DNA of 64,000 nucleotides from positions 50,263,859 through 50,327,858 of the forward strand of contig JALIGW010000001.1 of assembly GCA_023053685.1 (NCBI GenBank), given 5' to 3'. This DNA is from Diadophis punctatus similis. Its lineage: Eukaryota; Chordata; Lepidosauria; Squamata; Dipsadidae. The notes beneath the pieces are model-generated. The model worked only from the letters and a program-made list of their open reading frames with translations, searched no databases and was not told where the DNA came from. Each line of letters starts with the position of its first letter. The first letter of the stretch is position 1. Below are positions 11,823 to 52,224 of this stretch, piece by piece. The position numbers were made by a program, and so were the translations under genes.

Positions 11823-13095
11823 ATAACAGAATAAGAGTTGGAAGGCACCTTGGAGTACTTCTAGTCCAGTGATGGCAAACCATTTAGGCACTGAGTGCCC
11901 AAAGTGCGCGCCCAAACTGCAAGGCGTGGGTGCACGCGCACCCCGTGCATGTGCACGCACCCCACACATGCACACGCACCCCACCCAAACTGCAAGGCGT
12001 GGGCGCATGTGCACCTGAAGACCAGCTGGCTGGCAGGAGGCACATGAACGGCACAGACACAAAACAGGGCTGGGGCGACGATGCACGTGCCCACAGAGAG
12101 GGCTCTGCGTGCCACCTCTGGCACGTGTGCTATAGGTTTGCCACCACTGTTCTAATCTTCTAATCTTGCTCAGACAGGAGACCCTCTACTATTTCAGACA
12201 AATGGTTTTCCAATCTCTTCTTTAAAACTTCCAGTGTTGAAGCATTCACAACTTCGGAGGCAAGTTGTTCCACTCCGAAGTTGTTCGGAGGCAACTGTCA
12301 GGAAATTTCTCCTTAGTTCTAGGTTGCTTTTCTGCTTGATTAGTTTCCATCCACTGCTTCTTGTCCTGCCTTCAGGTGTTTTGGAGAATATATTGACCCC
12401 TTCTTCTTTGTGGCAGCCCCTCAAATATTGGAACACTATTATCATGTCACCCCCTAGTCCTACTTTTCATTAAACTACTTCTTTTCATTAAACATACACA
12501 GTTCCTGCAGCCATTCTTCATATGTTTTGGTCTCCAGTCCCCTAATCATCTTTGTTGCTCTTCTCTACACTCTTTTTTAGTCTCAACATCTTTTTTATAT
12601 CATGGTAACCAAAACTGGATGCAATATTGCAAGTGTGGTCTGCCCAAGACATTACAAAGTGGTATTAACACTTCACATGATCTTGATTAAGTCCCTCTGT
12701 TAATGCAGCCTAGGACCGTGTTGGCTTTTTTGGCAGATGCAGTATATTGCAGGCTCATATTTAAGCAATTGTCCACTAGGACCCCAAGATTTCTCTCACC
12801 AGGTGCCACCTATTCTATGTCTATGCATTTGTTTTTTCTTGCCAAAATGTGGGACCTTTCTTTTCTCACCACTGAATTTCATTTTGTTAGATACCTCCCA
12901 ATGTTCAAGCCCGACAAGATCCTTCTGTATCTTGAGCCTATCTTCTGGAGTGTTGACTATTCCCTATTCCTGCCAGCGTGGTGTCGTCTGCAAATTTGAT
13001 GAGTTCCCTTTCTATCCCCTCATCTAAATCATTGATGAAGATACTGAAGAGTACTGGGACAAAGACAGAGCCTTGGGGCACCCCACTGTATGTAA
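11823..13095 (-). mobile_element. CR1-type LINE 3' portion, interrupted by a MITE
   Basis: Antisense copy. On the plus strand it starts with the 3' end (AATAACAGAATAAGAGTTGG), is interrupted at 11867-12149, and continues through 12150-13095. It shares long blocks with the copy at 16394-17180. The minus strand carries broken remnants of the C-terminal part of the reverse transcriptase, with stops and frameshifts. It is 5'-truncated and inactive. Confidence 0.88.
11859..12157. mobile_element. hAT-like MITE, CAGTGATGGCGAACC family, copy C, nested in a LINE
   Basis: The element proper spans 11867-12149 (283 bp). Its ends are CAGTGATGGCAAACC and GGTTTGCCACCACTG. The flanking 8-mers TTCTAGTC (11859-11866) and TTCTAATC (12150-12157) differ at one base and both derive from the LINE sequence it landed in. 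The interior repeats AAACTGCAAGGCGTGGG twice. Confidence 0.9.
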
Positions 13096-13382
13096 AACTG
13101 AGGGTTTTTTTTTAACTGAATTATATACCCTTTTTTTACCCACATTCCCACACAGAGAGTCCATGCTATCATCATGTCAGGATCGTATTAACTGTGCACA
13201 CATAAAGGAGCTGAGATATTATGATTAAATCACTAGAACTTTTGGCAAAATCCCAGCCCTTTTCATGATTCATTCTTTTAATAGTGGCTGTGGCATAAAT
13301 CAGCAGCAATATTAATCACAGCTATGGTAACTAAATCAATTACTTATTTACAAATGTTTAACTTGCTTTTCACTGATAAAGA

Positions 13383-13543
13383 ATCGAAGAGAGCGGTGGG
13401 TTGCTCCCGGTTCGGCCCGGTTCTGAGAACCGGCAGCAGCGGCGGCAGGAGGCTCCGCCCATCCGCCTGGGACGCTTCTGCGCAGAACCATCGCACGCGC
13501 GAACCGATAGCAAAGGGTTTTAGAACCCATTACTGATCCAAGA
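13383..13543. mobile_element. hAT-like MITE with CAGTGGTGGGTT-type ends
   Basis: The element proper spans 13391-13535 (145 bp). The left end is GAGCGGTGGGTTGCTCCC and the right end AACCCATTACTG. The flanking 8-mers ATCGAAGA and ATCCAAGA match at 7 of 8 positions. The GC-rich interior has no coding content. Confidence 0.75.
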
Positions 13544-13582
13544 GTAGGCTTTACAACTAGTTAACTAGTTTTAGACTCTAGA

Positions 13583-13625
13583 CCCCACTTAACTAGAGTC
13601 CAAATTAGAGTCTAGTTAAGTGGGG
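13583..13625. repeat. Short perfect hairpin (15-bp arms)
   Basis: CCCCACTTAACTAGA at 13583-13597 is followed by its exact reverse complement at 13611-13625, with a 13-base loop. Origin unknown; it may be a relic of a small foldback element. Confidence 0.8.
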
Positions 13626-13639
13626 ACCCTGGTTAAACT

Positions 13640-14770
13640 GTGGCACAGTCAATATGGCTACTCATGCATACAAACAGTAGATAGCACACAGTGTCATAGG
13701 TAGAAGGGAAGAGTATTAACCACTTCCTTCAGTGCAACTGTACAATAGATCACTGCTCATCTTGCTAATGGCAGGAATATTGGAAGTAATGGATTCTCTC
13801 TCTCTCTCTCTCCTCCCTCCCTCCCTCCCTGTTCGGTCTGCCCCTCCCCCCCCCCCCCCCCGCCTCACCAAAAGTAGATAGCCAACCAAGCAATGCAGAA
13901 AATGGAAACACCCATGTGTCAATTGGCATAAAGATAGGGACACATTCAGCTTGCAGGATACAGATCACCTCCTTTTCTCTGCACAGTATAACGTGTGTAC
14001 TGTACATGCAATTATTTCTTAACGCAATTTTTGTTCCTTAGGAATACAATAACCAATGAATTAAGAAATTTTAAGACAGAGATTACCTACACTATATTAT
14101 AGGTAAATTTAATTATATCATCTGAGAGCAAGAAACACAAAAATATTACATGTAAAAATAAAATACAGCCTATTTTTATTTTTTAAATAAAACTTTAAAC
14201 TTTGATCATAAAGCAATATTATTAGACTTTCCACTGAATCAGCATATATTTATCTCATCCTTTTCTAAGAGATATTAAAATCAGACTCTGCTGGTGTCTA
14301 ATATTATAATAACCAAGGTGGGGGCTATATAGAATGCCAAGGATTTAAAAATCCAAATCCATTTAGAAAGTTTTTGCTTCCCCCCCCCCCAAAGGCACAC
14401 ATAACAGTATGGATTTTCCTGTGTAAAAGGGGATCACCTAGTGGCAAGAATAGAAAAGATACTCTGAGATTTCAAAAATTCAAATGAAATTTACCACTCT
14501 GACAATCAGTTACAGAATAATCAATATACTGTATTTATAATTTGAACCAACAACCCCGCAATCCCATACCTGTCTATTCAGAGTACTTAAGGCCAATGTA
14601 ATTATCTTGGCACCCAAGGAAGGAAAACAAATACCAGCGTTCTTTCCAGTAATAAAACTGCAATGATAACAAATCCAATAACTAGGAATTTATCTCCCTT
14701 TCATACTGAAAGGTTCTCATTGTATTAAAAGTTTGAGTGTTGCCAAATCTCGCTCAGGTATTGTCTGCAG
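13640..14770. other. Intergenic; simple repeats only
   Basis: Contains (TC)n passing into (CTCC)n and a long C-run at about 13793-13862, and a C-run near 14380. No gene seen. Confidence 0.4.
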
Positions 14771-15039
14771 TGATTCGTGTATTTATTTATTTGCAGCAGT
14801 TTTATATTGCTGGGTTTGTAATACTCTGCCATTTATAGCCACATAAAATTATAACATCATAAAACAGCCCCCTACCCCACCTCAAGGACACAATGGTATC
14901 AGAGTAACTATAACAAGTTCCCAGAAACTCTACTTTTCAATACCTTCCAGAAAACCGTAAAGCAAGTTGCCATCCGGATCTCCTGATAAACAACAAAGTC
15001 TTTGACAATTGACAATAGTCAATTTGTTCAGCAATTATT

Positions 15040-15673
15040 CAAAGTTACTGCAGCTGAAAAAAATTGACGTATGACCAGTCCTCTAAGAGAGGGATCTCCA
15101 ACCTGGGCAGCTTTAAGACTTGTGGACTTCAACTCCTAGAATTCCTCAGCCAGCAAAGCTGGCTGAGGAATTCTGGGAGTTGAAGTCCACAAGTCTTAAA
15201 GTTGCCCAGGTTGGAGACCCCTGCGAAAGATCTAGCAGAGGCAGCATCACATGACTACAATCCAGACACTTGGGTGCCTAGCTAACAATTATGATGCTGC
15301 AGGGAACTGTGATCATTTGATCACCATTTGTGACCTTCCCTGCTGGTTTCCCACAAGCAAAGTCAATGTGGAAGCCACCAGGGAAGATTGCTAGTCGTTC
15401 CAGTAAGACACTTCTGCATGTAGCACACCCATCTGCCAACAGCCTCCACCAACTCACATTGGGCTTCCCAGGGCCTCCCCCATAGCCTCTTGCTCTCTTA
15501 CCTGGGACTCCTGCCACTTCATAGTTAACAACTCATACACTTTGAGGTTATGATAGCAACCGGGACTGCCAGGATTGCTGTGACTAAGCAACACAAATAT
15601 ATAATGTCAAGCTTTATGCCTGCATTGCTTATGCCACTCCCAATTGCCATCATAACCCAAGGACTACCTGTAG
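15040..15673. mobile_element. TA-flanked MITE (TACAGGTAGTC family) with a nested foldback element
   Basis: The right end reads CCAAGGACTACCTGTA, the reverse complement of the family terminus, and the left part reads ATTGACGTATGACCAGTC. Internal family blocks include GTGATCATTTGATCACC and CAAAGTCAATGTGGAAGCC. A separate palindromic element sits inside at 15089-15223. Confidence 0.6.
15089..15223. mobile_element. Foldback MITE (GGGGTCTCCAACCT family)
   Basis: A near-perfect palindrome of 135 bp. One arm reads AAGACTTGTGGACTTCAACT and the other is its reverse complement around the centre CAGCAAAGCTGGCTG. Copies with the same arms are at 58433-58567 and 60892-61035. A clear target duplication is not visible for this copy. 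Confidence 0.9.
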
Positions 15674-16393
15674 TCTAGTTCCCCCTCTCTGATCTCATTG
15701 GAGAGGAAGTATCAACATGCTCCTCAGGGCTAAACGAATTAGATTGTCTCTACCTAAATCCCTCAGCCCAGATGCCAAGGGATTCATAGTTTACAACCAA
15801 CACTTTTAATTATATTTGGAAGCCTACTGGAAGCCAGTAGAATGTCCACAAAACTGGTGTTGTACATTGCTAGCAATGCTATAGCTAGGCTGCCTCATAT
15901 TTAATAACTGCAACTTCAGAATAGCAATCCAAGAGAGTACATTGCAGTAATTGATCCAAGAAATAATGGATCAATTACTGCAATGAGGCATGGGCAGCCA
16001 TGCTGATTTTACATGTAAAGCATCTGCACCAGTGCTGAGTCATGTATCCTCCTCATATAACTTGGGAAGTAGCCATTGGACCTGGGTAGCAGGCCTGAAG
16101 CCTTTTAAGGGCAAATTTACAGCAAATTATGTTGTGAATTCATAATTTCTATGTACCTTTGTGCCTTTATCCCTGGCCGTGACAGTTGGAAACAGCCCCT
16201 CTTTGACTGAAGGAACTAAGATATTTGTGTCTTTAAGTGCTTGCAGAGTTCTCATCCGAAGCAAGATATGGATATACCAGAGTTGTGAATCAGGACTATA
16301 TTCACATTCCTCCTTAGTCATGCAGTTCTCTGGGGTATCACCATTTCATAGAGAGTGAAAGTGAACTTGGAGATCCCCAACTTGTGTAGTACA

Positions 16394-17180
16394 GGAATAG
16401 AATAGAATAGAATAACAGAGTTGGAAGGGACCTTGGAGGTCTTCTAGTCCAACTCCCTGCTTAGGCAGGAAACCCTACACCACTTCAGACAAATGGTTAT
16501 CCAACATCTTCTTAAAAACTTCCAATGTTGGAGCATTCACAACTTCTGGAGGCAAGCTGTTCCACTGATTAATTGTTCTGTTTGTCAGGAAATTTCTCCT
16601 TAGTTCTAAGTTGCTTCTCTCCTTGATTAGTTTCCACCCATTACTTCTTGTTCTACCCTCAGGTGCTTTGGAGAATAGTTTGACTCCCTCTTCCTTGTGG
16701 CAATTCCCGAGATATTGGAACACTGCTATCATGTCTCCCCTAGTCCTTCTTTTCATTAAACTAGACATACCCAGTTCCTGCAACCGTTCTTCATGTTTTA
16801 GCCTCCAGTCCCCTAATCATCTTTGTTGCTCTTCTCTGCACTCTTTCTAGAGTCTCAACATCCTTTTTACATCGTGGCGACCAAAACTGAATGCAGTATT
16901 CCAAGTGTGGCCTTACCAAGGCATTATAAAATGGTATTAACACTTCACGTGATCTTGATTCTATCCCTCTGTTAATGCAGTCTAGAACTGTGTTGGCTTT
17001 TTTGGCACACTGCTGGCTCATATTTAAATGGTTGTCCACTAGGACTCCAAGATCCCTCTCACAGTTACTACTGTTGAGCAAGGTACCACATATACTGTAC
17101 CTGTGCATTTTGTTTTTCTTGCCTAAATGTAGAACCTTACTTTTTTCACCATTGAATTTCATTTTGTTAGATAGCGCCCA
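16394..17180 (-). mobile_element. CR1-type LINE 3' portion with reverse-transcriptase C-terminus
   Basis: On the plus strand it starts with (GAATA)n and then AACAGAGTTGGAAGGGACCT, the 3' end. The minus strand from about 17162 to 16791 is open and encodes the C-terminal part of a CR1 reverse transcriptase, including the motifs FNGEKSKVLHLG and RDLGVLVDNHLN. The frame breaks further downstream. The 5' part of the element is absent, so it cannot move on its own. Confidence 0.9.
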
Positions 17181-17237
17181 ATCTCCTTGAGGTCACAGGA
17201 TAAATGTGAGGGGGAAATCAGGGGGGTAGTGAATAAG

Positions 17238-17587
17238 GATCAATGCAGAGGTGGGTTCCTGCCTCTGATTGCCGGTGCGGCTAATAGCTGTTCTTCGGCA
17301 CAGAGCCGAAGATGCTGCTGCCGTTCGATGAGCCACAGCCTTCCCCGGGCGCTTTCCCCGCCCGCATGGATGCCGCCAATTGAGTTCTTTTGCCCTCTGC
17401 GCATGTGGAACGCTTTGCACATGCGCAGAGGGCAAAAGAACGCAATTGGCGGCATCCATGCGGGCGGGGAAAGCGCCCGGGGAAGGCTGTGGCTCATCGA
17501 ACGGCAGCAGCGTCTTCGGCTCTGCGCCGAAGAACAGCTATTAGCCGCACCGGCAATCAGAGGCAGGATCCCACCTCTGGATCAATG
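17238..17587. mobile_element. 334-bp foldback hAT-like element with CAGAGGTGGG ends
   Basis: The element proper spans 17246-17579 and is flanked by perfect 8-bp duplications GATCAATG (17238-17245 and 17580-17587). It is an almost perfect palindrome over its whole length: CAGAGGTGGG at the left end, CCCACCTCTG at the right end, and inverted arms meeting near 17413. The centre (17375-17450) is the GCCAATTGAGTTCTTTTGCC core shared with other families. Open frames on both strands are mirror images and are not genes. Confidence 0.95.
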
Positions 17588-17649
17588 TACCCTCTTAGAT
17601 TTCTTAAAGGAAATTAAAAATATACATAAAATAAACAATTTCTAGGCAG

Positions 17650-18360
17650 CTTGACTCTGTCTTTCTGAGTCCTTCATTTTCCACTTTCTCTTTCCAGCAC
17701 TGAAGTCAATGAACCTACCCAGGGAGAATTGGCAAGTATAACAAGTCAACAATGCTGATCCTTACCTGATTATATGGCATCAAGTTGTCAAATCCTGGGG
17801 ATTGCACAGACCCTCTGCAGAAGGAATCCATTTACTTCCATTTTAGATCGCAAAAATGAAAACCACCACCAGATGGGGGCAGTGAGCTAGGATTTTCTGT
17901 AATTTCTATTATCTAGTGATCAACTGGATTTTGGCAGTTCAGATAAGGCAGCTCTAATTTATTTCTGTGGACTGCACAATGCTGGATCCCCCCCACCGCC
18001 GCTCTTAAAATAAATACATTATGGAGAACTTTTATTTCCTTCACGTTGTTGTGTTGTGCCTTAGGCTACAATGAAGAAAGAGAAACCTGGGCGCTTTTAA
18101 TAAGCTTGTCTTCTGTCTCCAGCTTCCCACTTCATTTCTGATAATTATTTTTTGGTAAATATGGGAATGGGTAGGAGCTAGAGGTTCCTCAAAACAGGCT
18201 CCTCGATGCTACGGTAGTAAATTTGCTATGCAAGTCACTCCCGTTCTCAAAAGTCATCCGATCAGAATTCAGTTGGGCTATGACGGGGCTACCAACTCTT
18301 TCAGACTTCCAAGCTGCGTGCAGTCAAAGTCTTATTGCAGAGGAAAAGTTGAAAGACTAC
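17650..18360. other. Region just upstream of the CENPF promoter; no gene seen
   Basis: Mostly AT-rich with a C-run near 17990. It becomes less repetitive toward 18200. Distal promoter elements may lie here, but none can be named. Confidence 0.35.
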
Positions 18361-18389
18361 GACACGCGCTCCCAGCAGTCTTTTGCCTT

Positions 18390-18594
18390 CAGCCAATCAT
18401 CTGTCACTTTTCGAATCCGTAGCCAATCAGATTTGAAAAACAATCCATGCAGTGCGGTTCGGAGGATTCCTATTGGTTCAACCGAAGAACGCGGAGGCAA
18501 GATTATTTTCAATTGCTGACCAATCGTTCTCGGATGGCTTCGGCTTTCCGAGGACTCGAGGGAGAAACTGGCAAATTTGAATGTGTAGCGGCGC
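18390..18594 (+). promoter_or_regulatory. CENPF: CENPF promoter: four CCAAT boxes and a CHR-type element
   Basis: Three CCAAT boxes (18393-18397, 18423-18427, 18520-18524) and one in reverse orientation (ATTGG, 18472-18476) precede TTTGAA at 18576-18581. This is the layout known for G2/M genes, where NF-Y binds spaced CCAAT boxes and the DREAM/MuvB complex binds the cell-cycle homology region (CHR). A second TTTGAA occurs at 18432-18437, too far upstream to be the likely CHR. There is no TATA box. The downstream splice donor at 18651 and the position 2 kb before the first coding exon support the assignment. The transcription start is inferred to lie shortly after the CHR. Confidence 0.8.
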
Positions 18595-18651
18595 TCGAGG
18601 AAAGTAAAGTGAAAAGGAATTCGGAGCGTTGCTGGATTCTTCGTGGGAAAG
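18595..18651 (+). other. CENPF: CENPF exon 1, noncoding (5' limit approximate)
   Basis: The exon ends at 18651 with GGGAAAG|GTGAGG, a good donor. The 5' end is set only by the CHR position and may differ by tens of bases. It contains no ATG in good context and joins exon 2 upstream of the start codon. Confidence 0.6.
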
Positions 18652-20676
18652 GTGAGGAATGGACTCATATTTCTCATAAAAAGGTGCATTTAATTTAGGG
18701 TTGCTGTTTTCTCTGCATTGTCAAGAGAAAAGTAGCGGGTGTGAAGTGAACACTGATATGATAAGGAACTGAAAATTGATAAAGGAGATAGAATATGTCT
18801 GTGTCCGTCATTTGAGATAAGCCAATTCAAGAAATAGGCAGGGCAGAGATTCCAGGAACTATATTAATGTTAATGTGGCATCATACATTATTAAAAGTCT
18901 GCCCAAATTTCTTTCTGTCCCATCTTATACTAAATAACTGCAAGGGCTATTTTGAATTTCCTTTTCACAGTTTCTACTTTTTCAGGACCGAATTTCCTCC
19001 AGATCGTCAACTAAGGGTTCACCGTTTATTCCTTCCTTCACATCACGATAGTTTGATACTCATGGAGACATGCAGATAGTTGTCAGGCTTCTGCAGTAAT
19101 CTTAGGTTACACAATCCAAGATTAATTTGATGGGAGGCACAGGTCAAAGAAGAAGAGAAATAACATCACGGGCCCCTCACACAGATATTTCTATCAATCA
19201 GCAGGAGATAAAGGTGGAACCTAGCGTAGAAAAGTAGGTAATACACATTTATTAGAAGAGGGTAGACAAAGTTATTGATAGATTTGAAAGTAAGGGCTAG
19301 AAAAGTGTAGAACATCTTACTGGGAAGTTGGCGAAAGATTTTAGGAGCCGAGAAATATAGTCAGAATGGCCACAGAAGTAACATGTACCCTGTATTTGGA
19401 GCACTACTCTGATATTTAACTTGTACGCACACTTGACTGTTGAATGTATTGCTACTTCTTGCATTTTCTTGGTTTATAAGAATCCATAATTGACAAGGCG
19501 AGATCTGAATACAATCTGGTTTCAAAAAGGGCAAGAAGCTTTCAGTCATTCTATTATTGCATTATGTTGTGGGAAGCATACCTAAGATTACCTGAGTAGG
19601 GAAAGACAGTTCCATGAACTTGGAAGGTGATGTTTGCATTTTATTTGGGTGGCCATATAAATGTTCTTAATTAAAATAAATATTGCTATATGTAGACCAC
19701 TTCTACAGGTATTGAGGCATTGTAGAAATGCAATGCTTGCCCGGGTTAGATTTTTTTTTTTTAGGAGGTCTCTGGAGGTTGATGTTTTACAATATTACTA
19801 TTTATAAATATGCAGGCAGAGCATAATCAGTGTTAAACAGTTCAGGGAAGCAGCTAACAAAACTCTTAGGAATACTATTTTCCCAAAAGAAAACTCTTTG
19901 CTTAAACTAATGCAAAATAGTTGCAGAAATGTAAAGAACTGACCCACAAAGATGGGAAAGGAAATAGGACAATAATCAGAATCCTTACCTAGCTATTTCT
20001 AGCAAAAGAAAAAACTGGAATAAAACCAAATGGAATTGCCTGTGTGCAAATAACATTCCAATGATCCTGCCTGTCTGATCTCATAGGTAGCAGAATGGAT
20101 TTTGTATGAATCTTACTCAAAATTATATCCCATTTAGCTCAGTGAGACTAATTCTTATGTAAGCATGAATTCCTGTGTGATTTGAAACACATCTATCCTT
20201 CATTTTAGTCATGTAAATATAATTTTCGGGACCATCTCCTACCACATACCTCCCTGCGACCAGTAAGATCTCACAGGACTGGCTTGCTACGGGTTCCATC
20301 GGCTAGACAATGTCGGCTGGCGGGCCCGCAGGCGAGGGCCCTCTCTGTGGCGGGCCCTACTTTGTGGAACCAGCTACCCCCCAAGATCTGGACTATCCCC
20401 ACCATATTGGCTTTCAGGAAAGCTGTGAAGACCTGGCTTTTCCGGCAAGCCTGGAGCCAATAAATAATAGATGTAGGCCCATGACTGTTTGAATGACTGA
20501 CTGTTTTTAATGTTTTTATATTGTGTTTTTAACCCTGGTTTTTTAGTTTTTTATATTGATATTGTTTGTTAGCTGCTCACAGTCCCTGCTGAGTTGAGCG
20601 GCGTACAATAAATAAATAAATAAATAAATAAATAAATTTTAGACACTGAAAAACTATTTCTTTCTCCATTTTATAG
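18652..20676 (+). other. CENPF: CENPF intron 1
   Basis: Intron between the noncoding first exon and the first coding exon. It is AT-rich. The only recognised repeat is the L2-type 3' end at 20228-20645, which ends about 30 bp before the acceptor. Confidence 0.6.
20228..20645 (+). mobile_element. L2-type LINE 3' end
   Basis: Encodes remnants of the L2 reverse-transcriptase C-terminus (frames reading ALCGGPYFVEPATP and RKAVKTWLF-like) and ends in TGAGCGGCGTACAATAAATA repeats. Related copies are at 48056-48492 (+) and 43993-44575 (-). Confidence 0.75.
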
Positions 20677-20712
20677 TGTCTCTTATGTATTAGGAGAGTG
20701 AAATCTGGTGAC

Positions 20713-50412
<29,700 letters not shown>

Positions 50413-50650
50413 ATCAGGACTGGGTTTGTTTTAGACTTGAAATCCCAGGAGCAAAGAATTATTCAGAATGTAATGCTAAGAATTGTCTTCATAAGCTTCT
50501 TTAAGTCCATGTCTTTAAGTCCACTGTGCCTGCCGTCCCTGTCTTACTGTCCTATTGTCCTCATTTATCTGTATTTCTTTGCTTGTTATGTTTATACAAA
50601 CACCTACTATCTTGTACATGTTTGACAAATAAATAAATAAATAAATAAAA
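50413..50650 (+). other. CENPF: CENPF 3' UTR, proximal part, with AATAAA repeats
   Basis: The 3' UTR runs into an interspersed repeat 3' end (about 50530-50650), which ends TGTTTGACAAATAAATAAAT and thus offers several AATAAA signals. Further AATAAA sites occur at 51257-51262 and 51375-51380. Which one is used cannot be told from sequence. Confidence 0.5.
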
Positions 50651-50719
50651 TGTCAGATGCAATGGGAGAATCCTGGTTATGATTGATGTGTAACAAAAGG
50701 AAGCCATGTCTGATCATAG

Positions 50720-50946
50720 GAGCTGTGGTGGCACAGTGGTTAGGATGCAGTATCACAGACTAACTCTGCCCACTGTCTGGAGTTCGATCCTGATCATCTA
50801 AGAGTTGATTCAGCCTTCCATCCTTCTGTAGTCGGTAAAATGAGGACCCAGACTGTTGGGGGCAATATGCTGACTCTGTAAACCGCCCAGACAATGCTGG
50901 AAAGCACTGTAGAGCTGTATATAAATCTAAGTGCTGTTGCTATTGC
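50720..50946 (+). repeat. tRNA-derived snake SINE (GTGGCGCAGTGG family)
   Basis: Head GAGCTGTGGTGGCACAGTGG, B-box-like GAGTTCGATCC, body TTGATTCAGCCTTCCATCCT, 3' end TAAATCTAAGTGCTGTTGCT. Downstream of CENPF or in a long 3' UTR. Confidence 0.9.
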
Positions 50947-51696
50947 TTTCCCAACATTCTGGAATATGCATTTATAAGGACATTTTTGTAGCCACAAAAG
51001 GTTTCATTTTTACAAGCTGTGAGGTCTTACATATAACAGTAAGTTATGTTTGCTATGTGTGCCTGAACAAAGGAGCTTGAAGAAAATGAATGGCTAAGTT
51101 GCTCCATTTTACCAAAACATTCAATTTCATTTTACTAAATTCTTAGATTATATTTATTTGTGTGCAAACCGTGAATGGCAATGTAAAGGAACCTCTCTGA
51201 AGAAATTGCTAATACATGCATACAGTTCAGACAACTATGGGTATTAGACAATCAGAAATAAAAAGCTGGCTATAAACCATGAACTGTAATTTAGCATTAT
51301 ATCTGTATGTAATCAATGCCATTTTTCTTAATATTTTCAGAGAAAAAGGCCCTTCCTGGAAAAGTAAATCCTAAAATAAAATGTCTTGTTTCCAAGCACT
51401 TTTTAAACAAAAATAGTGTTGCTTGAAAGTGAGATGGTAGCAGATATACTGTATAATAAATTAAAAATTAACAATGAATAGCCATTAGCCCAAATCCTGC
51501 TAGCCCCTTCCCTGGGTCTTTATTTGGGCATTTTGAAAAAGAAGAAAAAGGCAAGTACCAAGAAAATTGTATTGTGCAGCACATCTGAACCAACATTGTT
51601 TAAAGATAATTTTTATACTGGAATATTTTAAGGTAGGGCATGCAAGTTTTCATCAAGATTATTAATGCAAACTGCAATCATCAGACTTTGAATTGG

Positions 51697-51915
51697 CTCT
51701 AAATCAGCGGTTCTCAACCTGGGGGTCGCGACCCCTTTGGGGGTCGAACGACCCTTTGACAGGGGTCAGGAGACTTCGCCCAGATGCCGCCATTTGGGTT
51801 CTTTTACCCTCTCCGCATGCGCAGAACGCTTTGCACATGCGCAGAGGGTAAAAACCCAAATGGTGGGGTGGGGGTGGGGGTCGCGGCATTAAGGTTGAGA
51901 ACCACTGCTCTAAAT
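51697..51915. mobile_element. hAT MITE with SPIN-like ends (CAGCGGTTCTCAACC)
   Basis: The element proper spans 51705-51907 (203 bp) with perfect 8-bp duplications CTCTAAAT (51697-51704 and 51908-51915). The left end (CAGCGGTTCTCAACCTGGGG, then GTCGCGACCCCTTTGGGGGT) and the right end (GTCGCGGCATTAAGGTTGAG, then AACCACTG) closely match the SPIN (Space Invader) hAT family as remembered. The middle is not SPIN-like; it is the palindromic CCATTTGGGTTCTTTTACCC core (51789-51863). Confidence 0.9.
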
Positions 51916-51936
51916 CAACGGAAAGGAAAGATTTGG

Positions 51937-52133
51937 AGACACAGTGTAGTGGTTATAGGACTATGCTAGAAACCAGGAGACACTCATCCTCCTTTAAGCA
52001 TGAAAGCTGTCTGAGTAACTCTCCTGCAGATCACTCTATCTCACAGGGTTGTGGAAAAAACAGAAGGCAGGAGTACATTTATGTCACCTTGAGTTGACCA
52101 AAAATCCACAGTGGGATAAATACCTAATAAATT
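51937..52133 (+). repeat. tRNA-derived SINE (Sauria-type), diverged
   Basis: Head ACAGTGTAGTGGTTATAGGA, then CATGAAAGCTGTCTGAGTAA, TCTCACAGGGTTGTGG and CACCTTGAGTTGACC; same family as the copies at 4342 and 26222. Confidence 0.7.
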
Positions 52134-52224
52134 ATCAATCCTGTTTAAACAGACTCACTTAAAAACTGGTTTAACTTGTAGCTCACATTCTTGTACTATA
52201 GAAAGACATGTCAATTCCAAGTTA

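Larger units (their letters stand above)
14773..16110 (-). mobile_element. Decayed L2-type LINE fragments split by a MITE
   Basis: The left part (14773-14990) begins with an L2-like tail read in antisense (ATTTATTTATTTG). The right part (15694-16110) contains TTGGAAGCCTACTGGAAGCC, an antisense block typical of the L2 reverse-transcriptase 3' region in reptiles. A TACAGGTAGTC-type element occupies 15040-15673 between them. The assignment is by similarity of a few blocks and the borders are approximate. Confidence 0.45.

Noticed and set aside
17187..17645. 152-codon frame and its mirror-image frames
   Set aside because: They translate the two arms of a palindromic transposon; the same peptide appears on both strands.
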